Source: Salinicoccus sp. UBA3372 (GTDB lineage Bacteria; Bacillota; Bacilli; Staphylococcales; Salinicoccaceae). From it: a DNA stretch of 14,850 nucleotides. The stretch spans positions 5,014-19,863 of the forward strand of contig DEQG01000124.1 in NCBI GenBank assembly GCA_002360325.1, written 5' to 3'. Positions 7,488 to 14,850 of this stretch are shown here, piece by piece. Within the stretch, counting starts at the first letter, position 1; the number at the start of each line of letters is the position of its first letter. The notes beneath the pieces were generated by a model that saw only the letters and a list, made by a program, of their open reading frames with translations, had not been told where the DNA came from and did not search any database. A program made the translations under genes and the position numbers.

Positions 7488-7516
7488 TTGTGTATCGATG
7501 AATATTTTGATATATT
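7488..7516 (+). promoter_or_regulatory. Probable promoter of the malic enzyme - gntR - accDA operon
   Basis: TTGTGT at 7488-7493 and TATATT at 7511-7516 are separated by 17 bases, just after the dnaE stop codon. The predicted start near 7523 falls inside the palindrome at 7519-7533. No terminator separates dnaE from this point, so some read-through from nrnA-dnaE is also possible. Confidence 0.6.
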
Positions 7517-7518
7517 AC

Positions 7519-7533
7519 AGTGGTATGACCACT
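7519..7533. promoter_or_regulatory. Putative GntR/FadR-type operator palindrome
   Basis: AGTGGT-ATG-ACCACT is a perfect palindrome with 6-bp arms and a 3-bp spacer. The core GGTnnnACC with flanking T/A matches the known style of FadR-subfamily operators, such as PdhR and LldR sites of the form TTGGTnnnACCAA. It overlaps the predicted transcription start of an operon that encodes a GntR regulator, the classic place for a repressor site. Binding by that regulator is inference. Confidence 0.6.
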
Positions 7534-7554
7534 ACGCAAAGAGAGGTTGATTCA

Positions 7555-8784
7555 ATGTCCTTAAGAGATGACGCACTGCATATGCACAAAACCAACCAGG
7601 GCAAATTAAGCGTAAACTCGAAAGTCGAATTGAAAGACAAGACGGATTTAAGTCTGGCATATTCACCAGGGGTCGCAGAACCATGCAAAGAGATATACGA
7701 AGATCCAAATACAATATTCGATTACACCATTAAAAGTAATACTGTCGGCGTCGTAACCGACGGTTCAGCCGTACTCGGACTGGGTAATATCGGTGCGAAG
7801 GCGAGTCTGCCGGTGATGGAAGGTAAAAGTGTACTACTGAAATCATTTGCAGGTGTGGACTCTTTTCCAATCGCATTGGAAACCAATGATGTGGATGAAA
7901 TCGTCAATACTGTAAAACTGATGTCACCTGTTTTTGGTGGTATCAACTTAGAAGATATATCAGCACCGAGATGCTTTGAGATCGAAGAAAAGCTGAAGAA
8001 GGAGACGGATATTCCCGTATTCCATGATGACCAGCACGGTACGGCAATCGTCACTGTCAGCGGACTGCTCAACGCTCTGAAACTGACAGGCCGTTCTTTC
8101 AATAAAATCAAAGTCGTATTGAACGGTGCGGGTGCTGCGGGTGTGGCAATCGTCAAACTGCTCAACAGTTTCGGTGTCAAAGACTTGATCATGTGTGATT
8201 CAAGAGGTGCGATATACGAAGGACGCCCGAACGGCATGAACGCTGTGAAAGAAGAAATCAGCAAATATACGAATTTGAAAAATGAAGAGGGTACACTCGA
8301 AGAAGTGATAGAAGGCGCTGATGTATTCATAGGTGTTTCAGTTGCCGATGCCCTCACGCCGGATATGGTCAGGACGATGGCAGATGATTCCATCATTTTC
8401 GCAATGGCAAATCCAAATCCGGAAATCATGCCGGACGCTGCACACTCTGCAGGCGCAAAAGTCGTCGGTACCGGCAGAAGTGATTTTCCGAATCAGATTA
8501 ATAACGTACTTGCATTTCCCGGTATTTTCAGGGGTGCACTGGACGTGCGTGCAACACATATCAATGAAGAGATGAAGAAAGCTGCAGTCCGCGCGATTGC
8601 AGATCTGATCCAGGATGATGAACTGAGCAGTGATTACGTCATACCGGATCCATTCAATAAATTTGTTGCACCTGAAGTCGCAATGGCAGTGGCAGAAGCT
8701 GCAATGAACTCAGGTGTCAGCAGAATAAAAATAAGTTCAAGGACAGTGTATGAAAAAACACTGAAGTTGACTGAGACGGTGTAG
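7555..8784 (+). CDS. ytsJ: NAD(P)-dependent malic enzyme, YtsJ type
   Basis: The 409-residue cytosolic enzyme carries out oxidative decarboxylation of malate to pyruvate and CO2 while reducing NAD(P). It is the short bacterial form without a C-terminal phosphotransacetylase-like domain and is close to the length of Bacillus YtsJ. Seen: catalytic Tyr36 in YSPGVAEPC (36-44), the catalytic Lys candidate K92, metal ligands in the ED pair at 133-134 and in HDDQHGTA at 157-164, the dinucleotide-binding GAGAAG at 191-196, and ANPNPE at 285-290. The ATG at 7555 is chosen because GAGAGG at 7541-7546 lies eight bases upstream; an in-frame ATG at 7498 would add 19 unrelated residues and include the promoter and operator. 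It is first in the operon with gntR, accD and accA. NADP preference is a family inference. Confidence 0.94.
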   Translation: MSLRDDALHMHKTNQGKLSVNSKVELKDKTDLSLAYSPGVAEPCKEIYEDPNTIFDYTIKSNTVGVVTDGSAVLGLGNIGAKASLPVMEGKSVLLKSFAGVDSFPIALETNDVDEIVNTVKLMSPVFGGINLEDISAPRCFEIEEKLKKETDIPVFHDDQHGTAIVTVSGLLNALKLTGRSFNKIKVVLNGAGAAGVAIVKLLNSFGVKDLIMCDSRGAIYEGRPNGMNAVKEEISKYTNLKNEEGTLEEVIEGADVFIGVSVADALTPDMVRTMADDSIIFAMANPNPEIMPDAAHSAGAKVVGTGRSDFPNQINNVLAFPGIFRGALDVRATHINEEMKKAAVRAIADLIQDDELSSDYVIPDPFNKFVAPEVAMAVAEAAMNSGVSRIKISSRTVYEKTLKLTETV

Positions 8785-8787
8785 AAT

Positions 8788-9201
8788 ATGACTGAAAAAA
8801 AAGGACTTGAGTCTGTTATTGAAGAGATCTATATGATCATCGACAAAGAGCAGATGCAGGTCGGACAAAAACTTCCGAGCGAAAGATACTTGAGTGAAAA
8901 TCTGAATGTCAGCAGGCAGAGTGTCAGAGAAGCTTTAAGAGCACTTGAATTTCTGGGTATCATCTATGTGAAAAGAGGCGAAGGTACATACCTTGCCGAC
9001 ATAGACAGCCATCAGCTCTTCGAGCTGATTGCCAAATACCTGGTGCGGTCGGATAAACAGCGCCGGGAGCTGATAGAATTTCAGAAGATGATGGAAGACT
9101 ATGTTGAAGAGAAAACGGATGAAAAAAGTACTGTGATGTCATATGATAATAAAATCATGAAAAAGATCTATGTGATTTTAAAGAAATATACAGGACAATA
9201 A
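8788..9201 (+). CDS. Short GntR/FadR-type regulator lacking most of the effector domain
   Basis: The 137-residue product begins with a complete GntR winged helix-turn-helix (about 5-71): [20 protein letters not shown] (26-45) continues into [12 protein letters not shown], and the wing is [12 protein letters not shown] at 60-71. This matches the FadR subfamily, whose members usually run to about 220-240 residues with an all-helical FCD effector domain. Here only one FCD-like helix ([20 protein letters not shown], 77-96) and a charged tail remain, without the His/Asp metal ligands of FCD domains. accD starts 26 bases later, so no room exists for the missing part. The ATG at 8788 lies three bases after the malic enzyme stop with a poor ribosome binding site, implying translational coupling. 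A likely target is the palindrome at 7519-7533. It may be a decayed or a genuine short form; which is unknown. Confidence 0.88.
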   Translation: MTEKKGLESVIEEIYMIIDKEQMQVGQKLPSERYLSENLNVSRQSVREALRALEFLGIIYVKRGEGTYLADIDSHQLFELIAKYLVRSDKQRRELIEFQKMMEDYVEEKTDEKSTVMSYDNKIMKKIYVILKKYTGQ

Positions 9202-9227
9202 GCGGTAAAAAAATGGGGAATTATAAT

Positions 9228-10078
9228 ATGTTAAAAGATTTGTTTTTCAAGTTGAACAAAAAAGTGAATGATAAAAAGGAACCGGGTGTCTTTGAATCGA
9301 ATGAATCGATCATCACGAAGTGCCCGAACTGTAAAAAGATTCTCTACTCAAAGGAATTATATAAACGTCTGAATGTATGTTCAAACTGTGACCATCATCT
9401 GATGATTACAAGTACTGAACGGATGGAGGCACTGTTGGACGAAGACTCCGGCACAGCTCTGTTTGAAGGAATCACTTCGATGAATCCGCTGGAATTCCCG
9501 AATTACGAGTCAAAACTGGAAAAGGACAAGGAGAAGACGGGATTGAATGAAGCGGTCATTGTACATGAAGGTACGATAGACGGTTCTCCTGTAGTCATCG
9601 CCATCATGGACCCAAGGTTCCGTATGGGAAGTATGGGGTCGGCGGTCGGAGAAAAACTGGCAAGGGCATTCAATCATGCGACGGAAAAGCGTATGCCTGT
9701 CGTTGTCTTTACGGCAAGCGGCGGCGCGAGGATGCAGGAAGGCATCATCTCTCTCATGCAGATGGCAAAAGTCAGCGTTGCCGTCGAGAAACATAATAAC
9801 GCAGGACTCCTGTATATTGCATACATGACCAATCCGACGACGGGTGGCGTATCGGCAAGTTTCGCTTCTGTGGGTGATATCAACCTGGCTGAAAAAGGTG
9901 CTTTGATCGGCTTTGCGGGACGCAGGGTGATCGAAGAAACGATCAAGGAGAAACTTCCGGATGATTTCCAGACGGCAGAGTTTCTGCTCAAGCACGGCCA
10001 GCTTGATGAAGTCGTCGACAGACGGAATATGAGAGATTATTTAAGTCGAATTCTAATGATGCACAACGAGGTGAAATA

Positions 10079-10079
<1 letters not shown>
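9228..10079 (+). CDS. accD: Acetyl-CoA carboxylase carboxyltransferase subunit beta
   Basis: With AccA this 283-residue subunit forms the carboxyltransferase that moves the carboxyl group from biotin to acetyl-CoA, giving malonyl-CoA for fatty acid synthesis. The N-terminal zinc ribbon is intact (Cys32, 35, 51, 54 in CPNC and CSNC). The crotonase-like core shows [12 protein letters not shown] near 127-138, [11 protein letters not shown] at 162-172, [18 protein letters not shown] at 200-217 and [12 protein letters not shown] near 228-239. The start at 9228 gives MLKDLF, as in Bacillus AccD, with GGGGAA at 9215-9220 as the ribosome binding site. An in-frame ATG at 9213 would add five residues and has a poor site. 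The stop codon overlaps the accA start by one base. It sits directly behind the GntR gene. Confidence 0.96.
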
Positions 10080-12107
<2,028 letters not shown>

Positions 12108-12120
12108 GAGGATATTATTA

Positions 12121-13881
12121 ATGAGAAAAACAAAGATTGTTTGTACAATTGGACCTGCATCGGAATCACCGGAAATGCTGGAAAAACTAATGACCGAAGG
12201 TATGAACGTTGCAAGATTGAACTTTTCACATGGTGATCATGAAGAACATGCAGCACGTATTAAAAACATCAGAGATGTCGCTGCGAAATTGGATAAAACA
12301 GTCGGTATTCTACTGGACACGAAAGGTCCTGAAATGAGAACACACTCGATGGAGAACGGTGCGGTTGAACTGAAAAGAGGACAGGCGATCACAGTTTCCA
12401 TGCAGGAAGTGACGGGAACATCAGAAAAATTTTCCATCTCCTACGAAGGTCTGATCAACGACGTCGACACGGAAGACAGAATTTTACTGGATGACGGCCT
12501 GGTCGAACTGAGAATAAAAGAAATAGATAAAGAAGCGGGGGAAATCCGCTGTGAAGTTTTAAATGACGGGCTGCTTAAAAACAAAAAGGGTGTGAACGTG
12601 CCGGGAGTCTCGGTCAACCTGCCGGGCATCACTGAGAAAGACGAGAGCGATATCTTGTTCGGAATTGAACAGAAAGTCGATTTCATCGCGGCAAGTTTCA
12701 TAAGGAGAAATAAAGACGTGCTTGAAATACGTGAACTGTTGGAAAAACATGATGGAAACTATATTAATATCATTCCTAAAATTGAAAACCAGGAAGGCAT
12801 CGACAATATTGATTCCATCCTTGAGGTGTCAGACGGTCTGATGGTGGCGAGAGGTGACCTCGGCGTTGAAATTCCGCCGGAATCAGTACCGATGGTACAG
12901 AAGGAACTGATCAAAAAATGTAACCTGATCGGCAAGCCGGTCATCACTGCAACACAGATGCTGGACTCCATGCAGGTGAACCCGCGTTGTACACGTGCAG
13001 AAGCAAGTGACGTGGCGAACGCAATATATGATGGTTCCGATGCCGTTATGCTGAGCGGTGAGACAGCAGCCGGAGACTATCCGATGGAAGCGGTCAGAAC
13101 GATGGCGTCAATCGCAGTTTCGGCAGAAGAAGCACAGGATTATAAAAAACTGCTGTCCGACAGGACAAAAGTCCAGCAGACAAATCTTGTGACGGCAATT
13201 GGTGTTTCTGTAGCGCACACTGCACTGAATTTAAAATCTAAGGCGATTGTTGCAGCAACGGAATCCGGACATACGGCACAGATCATCGCCAAATACAGGC
13301 CGCAGGCGGACATCGTCGCAGTTACGCCTTACGGATATGTGGCAAGACAGCTTGAGCTTGTGTGGGGTGTACAGCCGATTGTCGAAGACGCGACGAAAGA
13401 TACGGATACACTGTTAAACACTTCAGTATCCGTGACGCTTGAAAAAGGCTATGCAAACTACGGCGACCTGCTGATCATCACTGCAGGCGTACCGACAGGC
13501 CAGGCAGGAACGACGAACTTGATGAAACTTCATGTCGTTGGAGATGTTCTGATCAAAGCTCAGGGGATCGGCAGAAGAAGTGCCGTGGCCGAAGTGGTGA
13601 CAGCAAATGATCTTGAGGAACTGAAGTCGAAAGACATCAAAGACAAGATTGTTGTACTGACATCAGTCCAGTCTGAGATGACGGCGCTGCTTGAAAAAGC
13701 CGCAGGGCTTGTCACGGTGGAAGGCGGATTGACCTCACATGGTGCAATCGTCGGTCTGAACCTTGGACTGCCGACGATTGTCGGTGCGAAAAATGCGTTC
13801 GAAATATTGAAGAACGGTGATCTTGTAACGATTGATTCCGCACAGAATTCCATTTACAGCGGACATGCAAACGTACTTTAA
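12121..13881 (+). CDS. pyk: Pyruvate kinase with C-terminal PEP-utilising-type domain
   Basis: The 586-residue enzyme converts PEP and ADP to pyruvate and ATP. The core shows RLNFSHG at 32-38, the catalytic Lys220 in PKIENQEG, metal ligands E222 and D246 (ARGDLGVE), TATQML at 276-281 and [20 protein letters not shown] at 291-310. The extra C-terminal domain, about residues 500-586, is the PEP-utiliser-like domain typical of Bacillus, Geobacillus and Staphylococcus enzymes; it keeps TSHGAIVG (538-545) with the His of that motif. Residue 290 is Cys where most pyruvate kinases have Pro (NPRCTRAE). TAGGAGGA at 12105-12112 is an excellent ribosome binding site that includes the pfkA stop codon, fixing the ATG at 12121 and implying coupling to pfkA. 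An upstream TTG at 12019 lies inside pfkA and is not used. Confidence 0.97.
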   Translation: MRKTKIVCTIGPASESPEMLEKLMTEGMNVARLNFSHGDHEEHAARIKNIRDVAAKLDKTVGILLDTKGPEMRTHSMENGAVELKRGQAITVSMQEVTGTSEKFSISYEGLINDVDTEDRILLDDGLVELRIKEIDKEAGEIRCEVLNDGLLKNKKGVNVPGVSVNLPGITEKDESDILFGIEQKVDFIAASFIRRNKDVLEIRELLEKHDGNYINIIPKIENQEGIDNIDSILEVSDGLMVARGDLGVEIPPESVPMVQKELIKKCNLIGKPVITATQMLDSMQVNPRCTRAEASDVANAIYDGSDAVMLSGETAAGDYPMEAVRTMASIAVSAEEAQDYKKLLSDRTKVQQTNLVTAIGVSVAHTALNLKSKAIVAATESGHTAQIIAKYRPQADIVAVTPYGYVARQLELVWGVQPIVEDATKDTDTLLNTSVSVTLEKGYANYGDLLIITAGVPTGQAGTTNLMKLHVVGDVLIKAQGIGRRSAVAEVVTANDLEELKSKDIKDKIVVLTSVQSEMTALLEKAAGLVTVEGGLTSHGAIVGLNLGLPTIVGAKNAFEILKNGDLVTIDSAQNSIYSGHANVL

Positions 13882-13891
13882 CACTCATTTT

Positions 13892-13931
13892 ACACCTCAT
13901 TACCGCGATATACGGCTGATGGGGTGTTTTT
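13892..13931 (+). terminator. Rho-independent terminator after pyk
   Basis: ACACCTCAT at 13892-13900 pairs with ATGGGGTGT at 13919-13927 (nine pairs, one G-T). CCG (13903-13905) with CGG (13913-13915) can form an inner stem. T at 13927-13931 follows. It lies 10 bases after the pyk stop codon. Confidence 0.87.
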
Positions 13932-13974
13932 ACATATGTTACTTCAAATATTTGTTTCCCTCTAAATTTTTCAC

Positions 13975-13995
13975 TGGTATAATGACTTTGAGGTG
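13975..13995 (+). promoter_or_regulatory. Extended -10 promoter with adjoining ribosome binding site, lipoprotein gene
   Basis: TGGTATAAT at 13975-13983 is a perfect TGn-extended -10. The best -35-like match, TTGTTT at 13952-13957, is 20 bases away and probably weak. GAGGTG at 13990-13995 is the ribosome binding site, so the predicted leader is only about 12 bases. Confidence 0.65.
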
Positions 13996-14001
13996 TTGAC
14001 T

Positions 14002-14769
14002 ATGAAGAGAAACTTATTATTGACTGCGATTTTCGGAACGATGTTATTGCTTTCAGCATGTAATGGCGGTAACGGAAACGATTCTGAATCCACGGAAGAA
14101 GAAAATTCTGAAGAAACATCAGAAACGGAAGGGGAGAACGGCGGCGGATCCGAAGAGGAATCCGGTGAAACATCCGCACTTTCAGCCAATGAGCTGATTG
14201 ACGGCGCACAGGAGAATTGGGAAGATACCGAAAGTTATGAACTCAATCAAATATACATGATTTCAAACGGTGAAGACTCAAATCCGATAAGAACAATCAC
14301 TACACACAGTGACCAGAATGAACTGAAAGTGGCCATTAACAGCAATGACCTGACAACGACGCACTATATTATAGATGGCGAACATTACATCTACAAAGGT
14401 GAGGAACTGGAACTGCAGGATGAAGAGATGGATATTGAAAACTCTTCATACAGCGATCTGACCAGCCAGCTGGACAATTACAGGTCCGGCGAAGTCAGTG
14501 AAACAGAAAACGGCTACACTCTTGCTGTGCAGTTTGAAAACCAGGAGGACATCAGCGGTTTATTGACAGAAGAAGCAAGTGACATCATCGAAGACGGTGA
14601 TGAAATCTCCGGTGAGATGACCCTCGCTTTCGACAGTGACTACAAATATGAGGGCGGCGAATTGAATGCTGTCATAGACAGTGACGGCGAGGAATATGAG
14701 CTGTCATCGACCGTTTCAATCGAACGTGTGGGCAATATACCTGTCATAGAAAAGCCGAGCGGTATGTAA
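14002..14769 (+). CDS. Acidic lipoprotein of unknown function
   Basis: The 255-residue product has a lipoprotein signal peptide: MKRN, a hydrophobic stretch LLLTAIFGTMLL, and lipobox LSAC with the lipidated Cys at 20. Lipidation and anchoring to the outer face of the membrane are therefore likely. Residues 21-57 are a low-complexity linker of Gly, Ser, Asn and Glu. The remaining roughly 200 residues, starting SANELIDGAQENWED, read as alternating beta strands and acidic turns and resemble LolA-like or DUF6612-type Bacillota lipoproteins in general appearance. That family guess is unverified and no catalytic motif is seen. Strong acidity fits an exported protein of a salt-tolerant organism. The ATG at 14002 is preferred over GTG at 13993, which lies in the ribosome binding site GAGGTG. 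It appears to be monocistronic with its own promoter. Confidence 0.85.
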   Translation: MKRNLLLTAIFGTMLLLSACNGGNGNDSESTEEENSEETSETEGENGGGSEEESGETSALSANELIDGAQENWEDTESYELNQIYMISNGEDSNPIRTITTHSDQNELKVAINSNDLTTTHYIIDGEHYIYKGEELELQDEEMDIENSSYSDLTSQLDNYRSGEVSETENGYTLAVQFENQEDISGLLTEEASDIIEDGDEISGEMTLAFDSDYKYEGGELNAVIDSDGEEYELSSTVSIERVGNIPVIEKPSGM

Positions 14770-14772
14770 ATG

Positions 14773-14812
14773 ACTATGAGATAAGCAAAAGTTATCTTTA
14801 ACTATAAGATAA
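14773..14812. repeat. AT-rich direct and inverted repeats after the lipoprotein gene
   Basis: ACTATGAGATAA at 14773-14784 recurs as ACTATAAGATAA at 14801-14812 (11 of 12 identical, 28-base spacing). AGATAA at 14779-14784 also forms a perfect inverted repeat with TTATCT at 14792-14797 around a seven-base loop. No gene is visible from 14770 to the window end. The block could be a weak terminator or an operator region for a gene beyond the window. Confidence 0.55.
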
Positions 14813-14850
14813 TTAAACATTACTTATCATAATCGGGTTTTTGAAGTAAA

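Noticed and set aside
7722..8429. 235-codon open frame on the minus strand
   Set aside because: It lies wholly antisense to the intact malic enzyme gene, has Ser/Thr/Pro-rich composition typical of an antisense shadow, and has no recognisable domain.
9213..9227. Upstream ATG for accD at 9213
   Set aside because: Its upstream sequence is a poor ribosome binding site, while GGGGAA at 9215-9220 is well placed for the ATG at 9228, which gives the family-typical MLKD N-terminus.

Overview
The window looks like a chromosomal housekeeping region of a low-to-moderate GC Bacillota species, most likely a non-sporulating member of the Staphylococcaceae. Judged by eye, base composition is in the mid-40s % GC, which is high for Staphylococcus and Macrococcus and fits Salinicoccus-like genera better. 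This is inference: no species was identified by search. The gene order (ytkL-like, ytoI-like, ytpI-like, nrnA, dnaE, NADP-type malic enzyme, accD, accA, pfkA, pyk) is the block known from Bacillus and Staphylococcus. The sporulation-linked genes ytrH and ytrI, which lie between nrnA and dnaE in Bacillus subtilis, are absent. No rRNA, tRNA, CRISPR array, insertion sequence or phage gene was seen.

Layout. Positions 1-112 hold a non-coding repeat and hairpin element. It is followed by a GNAT acetyltransferase and a UPF0173 (YtkL-type) metallo-hydrolase, ending in a strong terminator at about 1421-1449. A YtoI-type regulator-like protein (HTH, DRTGG, two CBS, hotdog) comes next and converges on a small YtpI-type membrane protein on the minus strand. 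The two are separated by a hairpin that terminates ytpI and perhaps both genes. A short divergent promoter region separates ytpI from nrnA and dnaE. After dnaE a new promoter, with a 15-bp GntR/FadR-type palindrome at its start point, opens the apparent operon malic enzyme - short GntR regulator - accD - accA. That operon ends in a terminator overlapping the accA stop codon. pfkA and pyk form the next operon, closed by a terminator. The last gene encodes a very acidic lipoprotein with its own extended -10 promoter. The final 80 bases carry AT-rich direct and inverted repeats.

How the genes fit together. The second half is a central-carbon-to-lipid module. Phosphofructokinase and pyruvate kinase make pyruvate, malic enzyme makes pyruvate plus reduced nicotinamide cofactor from malate, and AccA and AccD form the carboxyltransferase that commits acetyl-CoA to fatty acid synthesis. 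The GntR protein encoded inside the operon has the DNA-binding domain but lacks nearly all of the usual FadR-type effector domain. A plausible operator for it lies at the operon promoter. This possible autoregulatory circuit with a truncated regulator is the most interesting signal here. The first half joins NrnA (nanoRNA, pApA and pAp breakdown) with replication (DnaE) and a CBS-domain protein of unknown role.
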